From Brevibacillus dissolubilis (GTDB lineage: Bacteria > Bacillota > Bacilli > Brevibacillales > Brevibacillaceae), in assembly GCF_006170445.1 (NCBI RefSeq), contig NZ_VCNA01000001.1:186001-250000 (forward strand): a stretch of 64,000 bases of DNA, given 5' to 3'. The notes beneath the pieces are model-generated. The model searched no databases. It was not told the DNA's origin and saw nothing but the letters and a program-made list of their open reading frames with translations. Made by a program: the position numbers and the translations under genes. Below, piece after piece: positions 56,401 to 63,906 of the stretch. Position 1 is the stretch's first letter, and each line of letters starts with the position of its first letter.

Positions 56401-59222
56401 TGAAAACAACTCCAACCGTCACTGACTCTACCGATAGCTCGGTGAAAAAGCCAGCGATCGATTCAGCAGGCCGGGTCGAGACTAAGTTCAACGCGCAGAC
56501 CGACCTTAGCTTCCTCAAGCTAACCACAGGCGCACCACTAACGCTCCAACAGACGAGGGAAGTTCGCAACCTGTTGCTCAACTACCAAGTCGCCACAGAC
56601 AAAAGCTTCTACTGGCAGTTCCAACCGTTCCGCAACCGTACGCTAGACACCCTCGAGCAGACGTTAAGCGACGAAACAGCGATCCGCAGATGGAACGATG
56701 ATCCATTCGACCCGCACGCGATCGCGGTCCTGCGCCTAGGTGCTTACGAAAAAGCGATCGTCATGCAATACATCGATGTGCTGATCGATTGGGGCGACTA
56801 CATGTTCGCCCAAGACAGTTGGGAATCGATCACCCAAGCCACGCTCTTGTACCAATATGCCTATGACCTACTCGGGCCACGCCCGCAAAAAGTAGGCAAT
56901 GCCAAAGAGCAGCCACCAGCTACCTTCGAACAGATCAAAGCAGCCAACCCAGCCGGTATCCCGCAATTTTTAATCGAACTTGAAAACACGCTGTTGGTTT
57001 CACCTACATCCACCGCCACCATCAGCTCGGCAGGCAAACCGTTCAATGATTTCAACGCGTATTTCTGCGTCCCGGAAAACGATCAATTCATCGCCTACTG
57101 GGATCGCGTAGAAGATCGCCTCTACAAAATCCGCCACTGCATGAACCTGGCAGGGATCACCCGTCAGTTGGACCTGTTCCAACCACCACTTGACCCGATG
57201 CAACTGGTTCGCGCTGCAGCGACTAGCAACAATGTGTTGAGCCTAGCGAACCGAAGACAGCAAGCCATCCCGAACTATCGTTTTATCTACATGCTCGAAA
57301 AAGCCAAAAACATGACATCCACCGTCATCCAGCTCGGCTCTGCGCTGCTAGGTGCCTTAGAGAAGAAAGACTCCTCCGGGCTTGAGCTTTTGCGAACCAC
57401 CCACGAGGAAAACATCCAAAACCTGATAACCCAGATCAAAACACAGCAGGTGGACGAAGCCAAAAACCACCTCGATGCCCTGCAAAAGAGCCTGCGCACC
57501 ACAACCGACCGCAGCAATCATTACCAGACCCTGATCACCAACGGACTCTCATCCTATGAGCAGTCCAGTCAACAGATGATGGCAGTCGCCATCGCCTTCC
57601 AAACGACAGCGATCGCCATCCACGGGGTCGCGATTGCGGGCTATCTGGCACCCAATGTGTTTGGTCTGGCTGATGGGGGGATGGAGTTTGGTCAGGCGAT
57701 TGACGCGGGGGCGCGAATCAGCGATGGGCTAGCCAACCAGATAAACCAAGGCGCCCAGCTCGCCGCCATGATGGGTGAACACGACCGCCGTCGCGAAGAG
57801 TGGGAGTTCCAAAAGCTGATGGCTGACGACGAAGTCTTGCAGATCCAATCCGAGATCGCGGCAAGCCAGATTCGTCTCCAGATTGCCCAGCAAGAGCTTA
57901 CCGTGCACAAGAAGAACATTAGCCAGACCAAAGAGATCGAAGACTTCCTCAAGTCTAAATTCACCAATGAAGACCTCTATCAGTGGATGATCGACCGTAT
58001 TTCCCAAGTGTATTTCCAGACCTACAAGATCGCCCTCGAAGTAGCGCAAAACGCCCAGACGGCCTACCAATTCGAGCTAGATAGCGAAGATAGTTATATC
58101 AACATGCAGTATTGGGACAGCTTGCGTCGCGGTCTGATGGCAGGGGAGAGCCTGATGTTTGCCTTGACCCAAATGGAGCGTAGCTACCTCGACAAAAATA
58201 TTCGCCGTCTCGAAATCGAGAAATCGATCTCGCTGATGCAGATCAATCCAGAAGCTTTCCTCCAACTCAAAACCACAGGCAAATGCAACTTTAGCCTCGA
58301 TGAAATTCTGTTCGACTACGATTTCCCTGGTCACTACTCACGCCAGATCAAGTCGCTGTCGATCACGATCCCATGCATCGTAAGCCCGTATCAAAATGTG
58401 AATGCCACCCTAATCCAGACAAGCAACTCGATCGTCACTAGCCCGAACGAGCAAGCCGTCGAGTTTCTGCTCAATCGCAAGCAGGGGACACACCCCACCA
58501 CCGGCTTGCGTGAGAACTGGGCGCCGAATCAGCAGATCGCCATTTCGCGTGGGGTAGATGATTCAGGCATGTTCGTCCTCGATTTCCGCGATGATCGCTA
58601 CCTGCCATTTGAAGGAACAGGTGCCGTCTCCTCATGGGAGCTACGACTGCCCAAAGAGACCAATCGCATCAATTATGAAAGTATCACTGACGTTATCATC
58701 CAATTCAAATATACGGCGTTGTCAGGCGGAGACTCTTTCCAACAAACAGTCGAGCAAAAGCTTGCCAACCAAGCATCCAGCTATTCGCTCTATGTCAACA
58801 CCAAGCAAGCCTTCCCTGCCTCATGGAACAGCTTGATGCATACGCCGCCAGAGAATCAGACGAAAACCCTGTCCTTTACCATCGATAGCCGTCTGCTCGT
58901 GCCAAATGTCAACCAGCCTGATCTACAAAGCATTTTCATTCGCTTGAACACACCAAGCCCAGTCAATAGCACCAAACTACTGACGGTCAAGCTCCCAGAC
59001 GGTACATCCAAAGCGATCACGCTACTCAACAGCCTTGGCGCGATCAATGGGTTGCATCTGGCCAGCAGTCAGTTCCTCGACCAGCCATGGGTGATCACCG
59101 TCTCCTTGTCAGAGGCGAGCGTTCTGGGTCTTGGCACAGATGATGCACTTGATCCGACCACGTTCATCAATCTTGAGTGGATTTTGGTCTACGGGTCTAC
59201 CCTTAGCACTCCTTCTCTATAG
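50472..59222 (+). CDS. Tc toxin subunit TcA (receptor-binding, pore-forming)
   Basis: A 2916-residue TcA. The N-terminus has the VRP1-type region (YCECDHCKSIFSPAAYLVDLL near residue 180, shown here as CDHCKSIFSPAAYLVDLL). The central part holds the neuraminidase-like and receptor-binding regions (WWEWMMNYRIWEANRK near 1175, typical of TcA). The C-terminal third has the long helical channel domain with a hydrophobic tip (AIAFQTTAIAIHGVAIAGYL near 2370) and the TcB-binding domain at the end (last ~300 residues). TcA assembles as a pentamer, binds the cell, and injects the TcC toxin. Between about residues 780 and 2040 a module of the form KIYxxLxTYxIIDxxGxV...VRNxLxN recurs about five times. 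The ATG follows GGAGG, 27 bases after the TcB-TcC gene. Confidence 0.92.
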   Translation: MSQSDQILSLFRQNSDEYNLLTFPLHDPTAVSQLPWQSEGEEKEKKLNQIKSLQRIARLTPVPDIDLAQSLHAANLDSAHKITSMSKADFVKTYQQVANSLPQNAAPSDLSHEEVANHIYDKASEVRAKTLHLWANLQSVHGSPHTQAMRVNSVRVDDQAQLVAALPSYQEIFGSLNYCECDHCKSIFSPAAYLVDLLRMVDSYITQLNPNTIHTNWKLDSRRHDISTLPLTCENTNATVPYLSIVNTVVENLIRNLSVITSGMSVDQYLSTAIYPVQLPYHNPLATIRSTLALLKTDLYTIYRICGQTEVVQTREALGLSPKEYELITTPTPASFATADDQALLAMYGLPATAELSVLSDVDTFLNQTGLTPDDLNVLLYQNLGPNEIKSGLTQAFYINVGSIPPLSISTADSTHIENVTKTALHRVNRFIRLAKTLGWSYTDLDWALQVIGGEDPLVTGLATLAQIKQISERFQHSVAVTCSFLADMKTSGAGGSTPSQALFDLVFNTPSAIGGKPSYHPRDKGQGSYSKNPLYTDYDNGPSTWDWNQTDHLATMQNGSFIASGVGVSLDELKLLGTTFFTQPIDMSVSNLSILYRHSKLASVLGLRIQPYLTLLGLVGIKSATLSTEQLNTIIHAATWVKTSGLSIYQLDYLINNGSTTYVTAKYNQEDPDRLTSFLNSLQGLIHTTQATSSAFVADIINEALSATYYDQLSVKTGVFASGIMIVPASSVTTDQLQPVTDQVIASIKATLQNARTNQTLLQNSSFVATLINQELSNQIFITLTHAGLIDTNGNLTSSYSDSTDLSAISILLNNQIQNSLPAWEEIASDTTTKLIEQLASFLGSQTDKIRSLIPIAVDMSRGVLPKDVPNYLLAFLSQTPDLVYINAFMSALSRWLMLTDPLRLTSSQIDAIANRPGVFQIKTFADPLAFGSVIDIVTFRQLIIAFNDTTDGFVQLVYDLYPPTPQTLIAQSDTLAKLTNWDATQTHDLLVAFYSNATDSPNNDPEQDTTLMRHISRLKQAFDLGNKLGVDMAFLQRLNNLGTLTDADWQTYLDTADAVMTTVKSRYDADTWPTVYSSVNQTLLENKRDVLLDTALWQLPLQPSESGLNQIRSAQSLSEYLLIDVEMSGCADISPIVQAIASVQQYLQRCRLNLEPGVISVGIHPIWWEWMMNYRIWEANRKVYLYPENYLDPALRNSKTALFKDLESTLLQGDITTQAVEDAYRTYIEGFSELAKLKHVDSYNCIVNDPLRGDIDTMFLFARTQSEPYIYYYCTLEDGKVWSEWQKIDITINAAIITPVYAFSKLFLFWVEHKNASNSSIESTSTGGSRTADNQVFTASTKFSFYNFQGRWIQPQTLGEEQVISYQAADSTSYPLTNEIPFRDSYEQEELYWNKVYALRVLPDSADNERISIMFGQMIATDSVGIVTIPALPDMSNPDCRNFNLNVYNSAVVLNGAISTANDAHVPLNQIMTLNTEMQQDSLMQSNEFLLLSKNSSGELSLLFEPQVDTVHGQFYIIQSDSALQSNYFGDLIPVTNQAKTSVAVNPKSFTDSATGITDDSSQKIYAVLGTYQIIDASTGYVSPSFNSKIPLAAMLGTLVNEQQAQLVQTKLFEAKGDPLLFNKISKQNGRGLVVKNKPNWLIFDNGDEAFLLKPREDLYAYLTDALNVQEPLMSKSSFIYGKVDAPTSEKVYNLLITYGLVSATTGKVNKGVVATFDLNLILGTVIPDQRQQRAVRNILLNYPLVQQSSLMSTGVNTENSTKIYAILTTYQIIDDAGRVSLDLLPGMDLSLLLADLGLSPKQLGKVRNMLFNAPSLMLLEYTGKPSSTQIISLHDYTFDTLRLTTSAIRHLSNSLFIGGIDQLLSLRSQQIPVVPQMPFDRLEPAYNVVAPLAIDGTQVDFDGAYGTYFWEIFFHVPWMIAMRLASNQQFDEAQKWLQYIFNPTLQETLLAPDSFSTYTRDIDPASSQAIYQALKTTPTVTDSTDSSVKKPAIDSAGRVETKFNAQTDLSFLKLTTGAPLTLQQTREVRNLLLNYQVATDKSFYWQFQPFRNRTLDTLEQTLSDETAIRRWNDDPFDPHAIAVLRLGAYEKAIVMQYIDVLIDWGDYMFAQDSWESITQATLLYQYAYDLLGPRPQKVGNAKEQPPATFEQIKAANPAGIPQFLIELENTLLVSPTSTATISSAGKPFNDFNAYFCVPENDQFIAYWDRVEDRLYKIRHCMNLAGITRQLDLFQPPLDPMQLVRAAATSNNVLSLANRRQQAIPNYRFIYMLEKAKNMTSTVIQLGSALLGALEKKDSSGLELLRTTHEENIQNLITQIKTQQVDEAKNHLDALQKSLRTTTDRSNHYQTLITNGLSSYEQSSQQMMAVAIAFQTTAIAIHGVAIAGYLAPNVFGLADGGMEFGQAIDAGARISDGLANQINQGAQLAAMMGEHDRRREEWEFQKLMADDEVLQIQSEIAASQIRLQIAQQELTVHKKNISQTKEIEDFLKSKFTNEDLYQWMIDRISQVYFQTYKIALEVAQNAQTAYQFELDSEDSYINMQYWDSLRRGLMAGESLMFALTQMERSYLDKNIRRLEIEKSISLMQINPEAFLQLKTTGKCNFSLDEILFDYDFPGHYSRQIKSLSITIPCIVSPYQNVNATLIQTSNSIVTSPNEQAVEFLLNRKQGTHPTTGLRENWAPNQQIAISRGVDDSGMFVLDFRDDRYLPFEGTGAVSSWELRLPKETNRINYESITDVIIQFKYTALSGGDSFQQTVEQKLANQASSYSLYVNTKQAFPASWNSLMHTPPENQTKTLSFTIDSRLLVPNVNQPDLQSIFIRLNTPSPVNSTKLLTVKLPDGTSKAITLLNSLGAINGLHLASSQFLDQPWVITVSLSEASVLGLGTDDALDPTTFINLEWILVYGSTLSTPSL

Positions 59223-59261
59223 GTACAATGAGTTACCACATAGCATCACCACTAAAAAAAC

Positions 59262-59285
59262 GCCCTGACTGGCAGACAGCAGGGC
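59262..59285 (+). other. Short stem-loop between tcA and the Hint gene
   Basis: GCCCTG / CAGGGC form a 6-base stem with a 12-base loop, preceded by seven A. On the + strand there is no T run after it, so it may only reduce read-through or shape mRNA ends; on the minus strand it would look like a weak terminator. Confidence 0.3.
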
Positions 59286-59303
59286 ACAGGAGGCCAATCG
59301 ATT

Positions 59304-61163
59304 ATGGGATACGACGCAAATGAATGTAACAAACGCCTAAAGCCAAAGTTCCAAGTCTGCGGCAATGACGCAAATAACCACCACTGCATCGACTTCAACA
59401 ACACGCCAGGACACGAAGCCCTCTGCCCAGACCCAAGCAGCGAGCATATCTATGATCCAGTCCCATCCATCGAGTGCTACAGCAAGGTGACAGGCGAAAT
59501 CTACTTTACCAGCATCGACACCATCGCAGCAGACTGTCAAGCAAAGATGCAGCAAGAACCGCAAAAACAGTGGTCATTCCGCCAGTGCTATTGCTGCTGC
59601 TCGTGCTTTGCCTACGGTACCCCAATTGCTACTCCAGTAGGGATGAAAGCGATTGAAGAGTTTATCGTCAACGACGAAGTGCTCGTCGCCTCCGAAGTGC
59701 AGACCGCTGATGGCAGCATGCAACTGAACTGGGCACCTAAATCTGTCTTGTTCTCAAGCGGTACAGGCCCAGATTCTAGCCAAGCCAGCATGATCTATCT
59801 GGCCTATGGGGATGACCAAGGTCTTGTCGTTACACCTGACCATATTTTCATGTTGCCAAACGGCAAGCTCAAGCGCGCCGACAAACTGGTACCAACCGAA
59901 GACCAGCTCTTGTCACCAGAAGGAGAGGCGGTACCGATCCACGCCGTCCGACTTGGCTCGTACAAAGGCGGAATCCACCACATCGCGACCGACCTGAACT
60001 TTGACTACAAAGTAGAGGGACATCTGCTCAACGCCAACGGGGTCGTCTGCGCCGACTATCTGCTGCAGATCCACTTCAACCAAATGCCAGAAGACATCAA
60101 AGATTACGGACATGATGAGCTGCCCGAAGTAGGAACCGAGGAATACATCGCACGCAACATTCACCTCGGTGCTGACCAATTCGCGGCGATGGCTGCTGAC
60201 AATCCAGCACTCGAAGTCGTCGTAAAAGGCTTCAAACCATATGGCTCCGATCACCGTGCGATTCCAGACCACGCCAAAGCGTTCATCAATGAAGATCAAG
60301 AATCCGACATCATCAGCAACCCAGATGCTAAGAAGGTGTCTTTGACCAATACGATCGGCATCTCCTATGTCAACTATCTGACCAAGCTCTACAATGCGTT
60401 CTATCCAGAAGTCTGGTTCCACCTCGCATGGGACGATATTCACATCAACTCCTATGCATTCCGCGAATTCGATCGCAACATCGTGTACATCTCAGGTGGT
60501 CTTGTTCGTATGCAGTGCCTCAGTTTCGATGGTCTCGCCCTGATTTTGGCGCAACAAGTGGCTCATTTCTATGGCGGCCAGCCAGAAGACAACCACCATT
60601 ATTCCCAACGCGGCCAAGCCGACTATTACGGTGTGCTTAAAGTAACCCGTGACGCGTTCTTTGGCGATGCATGGTTCAACACCGTCATGGCAGGGATCTC
60701 TGAATTGACCACCTTCTTTGGCTACATCAGCGAAGAACGTGCTCAAGGCGAACCAGGCAACGGTAACAACCCATCCATCGCATGCCGTCTGCAAACGATG
60801 AATGTAGCATTCTCCGGAGGTTCCTTGCCACCATGCGCAGGTGGAGTCGTACCACACAAGCTTGAAGTAAAAGGTGCTACCGCTGACACTGGCACAACAC
60901 CTGCGACCATCACCGTAAGCTTTAACCTGCCCGTAGAAGTAAGCTCCGCGATCGATTCGAAGCACTATATCCTGCAACCTGCTACCGTGGTAGACTCTGC
61001 CAAAATCAGCGAGACCGATCCATCCCAAGTGATCCTGACCGCTCAACTGGCCACCGATACCGAATACACCCTCACCGTCACCCGTGTATTTACCAAAGAC
61101 GGTTCCAACCTAAACGTAGACAAGTCAACTGCTACCTTTAGCACCACCACACCAAAGAGCTAA
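59304..61163 (+). CDS. Cys-rich Hint-domain protein with protease-like region and Ig-like tail
   Basis: A 619-residue protein without signal peptide. Residues 1-100 contain ten cysteines, ending in CYCCCSC. Cys101 begins a Hint (hedgehog/intein) domain: CFAYGTPIATPVGMKAIEEF, NDEVLVAS, the block B-like VTPDHIFMLPNG, and the end VEGHLLNANGVVCADY near residue 245. The final Asn of splicing inteins is missing, so self-cleavage is more likely than splicing. Residues 250-510 hold LILAQQVAHFYGG near 415 and QRGQADYYG near 436, which look like a zinc-protease HExxH site with Glu replaced by Gln. Residues about 513-619 resemble an SbsA-type Ig-like (Big_5) domain. AGGAGG precedes the ATG. It follows tcA closely and probably shares its transcript; processing or delivery of the toxin is a guess. 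Confidence 0.75.
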   Translation: MGYDANECNKRLKPKFQVCGNDANNHHCIDFNNTPGHEALCPDPSSEHIYDPVPSIECYSKVTGEIYFTSIDTIAADCQAKMQQEPQKQWSFRQCYCCCSCFAYGTPIATPVGMKAIEEFIVNDEVLVASEVQTADGSMQLNWAPKSVLFSSGTGPDSSQASMIYLAYGDDQGLVVTPDHIFMLPNGKLKRADKLVPTEDQLLSPEGEAVPIHAVRLGSYKGGIHHIATDLNFDYKVEGHLLNANGVVCADYLLQIHFNQMPEDIKDYGHDELPEVGTEEYIARNIHLGADQFAAMAADNPALEVVVKGFKPYGSDHRAIPDHAKAFINEDQESDIISNPDAKKVSLTNTIGISYVNYLTKLYNAFYPEVWFHLAWDDIHINSYAFREFDRNIVYISGGLVRMQCLSFDGLALILAQQVAHFYGGQPEDNHHYSQRGQADYYGVLKVTRDAFFGDAWFNTVMAGISELTTFFGYISEERAQGEPGNGNNPSIACRLQTMNVAFSGGSLPPCAGGVVPHKLEVKGATADTGTTPATITVSFNLPVEVSSAIDSKHYILQPATVVDSAKISETDPSQVILTAQLATDTEYTLTVTRVFTKDGSNLNVDKSTATFSTTTPKS

Positions 61164-61181
61164 ACCAAAGGAGTCTGATGA

Positions 61182-61727
61182 TTGATGGACCTGCAAACCA
61201 TTGCGGAAATGGAAGGAACAGTAGCCGAAAAATGTATGGAACTCGCTGAAATCCTAGAGCTTACGGAACCCGTTTCCGAAGAAGTTCTGTACGCGGCCAT
61301 CTATGATTCCAACTATGCACGCAACCTGCTCAACTGCCGCAAGCAACCCGTCTTTTTACAGCATCTACTAGCCAACCCACCAGCAGTACCTGCCGAGAAG
61401 AAGGTAGAGAAGCTAGATGCATCCTCACAAGTCGCATTGGTACAAAAGATGGGGGAAGCGCTCTGGAACTGGGGAAAAGTAGGCTTTACCCGCGTCGATG
61501 ACGAAACCAATCAAAAACGCCTCGCAGCCTGCATGAGCTGTCCCAACCTCTCAGACCCACCAGAAGCACTCATCTACAAAATGGCCGCTGTAGCCGCATC
61601 CAACAAACAAATTTGCACCGAATGCGGCTGCCTGATCTCACGCAAAACGCGCTTGCCATCCGAATCCTGCCCATCTCCACATCCAACCGAACCCGATGTA
61701 ACCAGATGGGGCGATCCGATCCACTAA
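61182..61727 (+). CDS. Small protein with C-terminal cysteine cluster
   Basis: A 181-residue protein of a family I cannot name. The N-terminal two thirds look helical (LQTIAEMEGTVAEKCMELAE). Then GFTRVDDETNQKRLAACMSC, a spacer, and CTECGCLISRKTR...ESCP: the pattern CxxC-x(n)-CxxCGC-x(n)-C resembles small zinc ribbons. TTG at 61182 and ATG at 61185 both fit AAAGGAG at 61167-61173. It is 18 bases after the Hint gene and ends before a terminator, so it is the last gene of the toxin unit. Metal binding is likely; its role with the toxin is unknown. Confidence 0.7.
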   Translation: MMDLQTIAEMEGTVAEKCMELAEILELTEPVSEEVLYAAIYDSNYARNLLNCRKQPVFLQHLLANPPAVPAEKKVEKLDASSQVALVQKMGEALWNWGKVGFTRVDDETNQKRLAACMSCPNLSDPPEALIYKMAAVAASNKQICTECGCLISRKTRLPSESCPSPHPTEPDVTRWGDPIH

Positions 61728-61742
61728 TCGTCACAAATCGTC

Positions 61743-61788
61743 AAAACAGACCTGGCACAGATCGTAGCTCTAGGTCTGTTTTTTTCTA
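61743..61788 (+). terminator. Terminator of the Tc toxin operon
   Basis: AAACAGACCT / AGGTCTGTTT form a 10-base stem around a loop of about 15 bases, followed by a run of T. It closes the four-gene toxin unit. Confidence 0.88.
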
Positions 61789-62289
61789 TGAAAATCAATA
61801 CGGTCAACAATACTCGATATCAGCAATGTGCAGACTTGACGCCCAAGCTTTTTGAGCTGATTCTGAGGCGCATAGAATTGAATCAGTTTAACCCTGATGA
61901 TACCTTGTTGTTCGGTCTGAAGGGGCAGTCGCTTCATAACAAGCAGCTGAACCGCATCACGAATAAAATATGCGAGGGTCTCGGTTGGGGCGGGGAAGAG
62001 GGGTGACGCCGCATGTATTTCGGGCGAGCATCGCAACTATTTTGGACGAACGCGGCAATATTGAGCTTGACGCTATCAAATATCTGCTTGGTCACAGCCA
62101 TACAGAGAACATACGGTATTATCTGCGTAGGGATCGGCGGATCGGCGCAAAATCAATCAATTGCGTCAGGAGTTGCCGTAGATCGAAGAGGATTTAGAAA
62201 AAAGTTTACATAATAAAATTATGGTTGATAAAAGTAACTCAGCCGACAGAGGAAAAGAGGCAGTGGGTGAAAGAATTCAAGCCCCATGA
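61788..62289 (+). pseudogene. Frameshifted tyrosine recombinase (integrase) remnant
   Basis: Only the C-terminal half survives. Frame one (from 61788) gives LTPKLFELILRRIE and KQLNRITNKICEGLG; a shift near 61985 leads to TPHVFRASIATILDERG (the box II His-x-x-Arg), LGHSHTENIRYYLRRD (conserved LGH and the catalytic Tyr). A second shift at the tandem GATCGGCG near 62136 restores KINQLRQELP, a stop, then IEEDLEKSLHNKIMVDKSNSAD and a stop at 62287-62289. The N-terminal arm-binding domain and the first catalytic Arg are gone. This was an integrase of a phage or integrative element. It lies at the edge of the toxin region, and its tail matches the relic at 8831-8969. Confidence 0.85.
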
Positions 62290-63865
62290 GAAAAAGAAAA
62301 AAGAGATGGCAGACATCGACCAAGTCAAAGTGGATGCAGATGTGGCGCGAGTCCAAGGGGATACCTTGTCAGCGGATGCACTGAGCGGCACCAAAAAAGT
62401 ACTGGTTTTGCTGGTTGATTTCAATGATGTGTCCATCCAGAATACAGAAGCGGTATGGAGTGACCGTTTTTTCGGCACCTCGACAGGTACAGTCCGCAAC
62501 TATTTTAACGAAGTCAGCAATGGACGTCTGACACTGGCACCAGCCAATGAAACAGCAGGTCTAGCTAATGATGGTGTAATCAAAGTCAAACTCAACTACA
62601 ACCATCCAAATACCGGCAGTAACACCTCGACAGCAAATAAAACAATCGTCACCAACGCTATCACCGCTGCTGACCCTTACGTCAATTTTTCCAGCTTCGA
62701 CACAGACGGTGACGGCGACGTAGAAAAAGATGAGCTCTACATTGTTACCGTAACAGCAGGGTATGAAGCCTCCTACAGTTCGAGTTATTCTCCAAGTGTG
62801 TGGGCTCACCACTGGTATTCGTCGTCATCCACCCGCGACGGAAAAACACTCAGAGGGGAATACGTACAACAAGGCGAACTTCACGGCTCCCACATGGCTA
62901 CGATGGGGGTTCTGTGTCATGAACTGGCACACAGCATGACACTTCCAGATCTCTACGATACCGATCAAAGCAGCGCTGGCGTAGGTATTCATAGCTTAAT
63001 GGCTGCTGGCTCGTGGGGGAGGGTATCCGGACAAACTCCAGCACATTTGGATGCTTGGTCGAAACAACTTCTCGGCTTTGTCAACCCAACCGTCATCACC
63101 AGCGAAGGCAACTATACATACACGCTCAACGCCTTCCCAGGTGTCTACAACACGATCAGAATCAATGCAGGCACCGCTTCAAGCGAATACTTCCTGTTGG
63201 AAAACCGTCAATTTGATGGGTATGACGCTGGGCTTACCCGCTCAGTCACAGGCAGTGGAGGGATTGCGATCTGGCATATTGACGAGTCGATGACAAACAA
63301 CGCCGATGACACACACCGAAAAGTAGACTTGGAAGAATCTAACCAAGCGGCTCTTGGCTACAGTCAATTGGATAGCGATATATCCTCCGGCTATGATCAT
63401 TACTACTATTCCGGAAATGTAAGTCAATGGTCACCGACAACTACACCGAACAGCAATCTATATTCAGGCGCTAAAACGTATGTGAAAGTAACAGCTAACA
63501 GTGTCAGTGGCAATGCGATGACTGTCAATGTTCTATATGACCGGACAGCACCGACGGCTCCTTCTAACCTGACTGCAAAAAGCCCTACCTCGTCTTCAAT
63601 GGTACTCAACTGGACAGCTTCAACAGATACGGTTGGAGTGAAGGAATACCGCATCTACCGTAACGGTTCACTTAGAGCTACTGTCTCCGGCACCAGCACG
63701 ACGTTCACTGATACTAATCTGGTGATGTACCAGCTCTATTCGTATCAAGTTGCTGCGTATGATGCCATGGGTAATAAGTCTTCTTATAGCAACACTGCGT
63801 CGTCTTATACTTATGGCAGTGTTGACGACGATAGAATCGCTCCTGCCAACACGCTGCAAGAGTGA
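62225..63865 (+). CDS. M6-type metalloprotease with FN3 domain, N-terminus lost
   Basis: A frame of up to 546 residues. From about residue 58 (KKVLVLLVDFNDV) it matches secreted M6/immune-inhibitor-A-like proteases: zinc site CHELAHSMTLPDLYDT near residue 232, then SLMAAGSWG and GIAIWHIDE. Residues about 440-535 form a fibronectin type III domain. The family is normally exported with a signal peptide and propeptide. Here the first ~40 residues overlap the recombinase tail in another frame and are Lys-rich with no signal. Candidate starts are TTG 62225 and ATG 62306, neither with a good ribosome site. The 5' end was probably replaced by the recombination event, so the gene is likely broken or unexported. 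Confidence 0.8.
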   Translation: MIKVTQPTEEKRQWVKEFKPHEKKKKEMADIDQVKVDADVARVQGDTLSADALSGTKKVLVLLVDFNDVSIQNTEAVWSDRFFGTSTGTVRNYFNEVSNGRLTLAPANETAGLANDGVIKVKLNYNHPNTGSNTSTANKTIVTNAITAADPYVNFSSFDTDGDGDVEKDELYIVTVTAGYEASYSSSYSPSVWAHHWYSSSSTRDGKTLRGEYVQQGELHGSHMATMGVLCHELAHSMTLPDLYDTDQSSAGVGIHSLMAAGSWGRVSGQTPAHLDAWSKQLLGFVNPTVITSEGNYTYTLNAFPGVYNTIRINAGTASSEYFLLENRQFDGYDAGLTRSVTGSGGIAIWHIDESMTNNADDTHRKVDLEESNQAALGYSQLDSDISSGYDHYYYSGNVSQWSPTTTPNSNLYSGAKTYVKVTANSVSGNAMTVNVLYDRTAPTAPSNLTAKSPTSSSMVLNWTASTDTVGVKEYRIYRNGSLRATVSGTSTTFTDTNLVMYQLYSYQVAAYDAMGNKSSYSNTASSYTYGSVDDDRIAPANTLQE

Positions 63866-63906
63866 TCGGTACGCAAGGCATGACAGAATAAGTTTTTATA
63901 AATACG

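Noticed and set aside
59600-60060. Intein inserted in a host gene
   Set aside because: The Hint domain has the N-terminal Cys but lacks the terminal His-Asn and a +1 nucleophile. The flanks do not join into a known protein.
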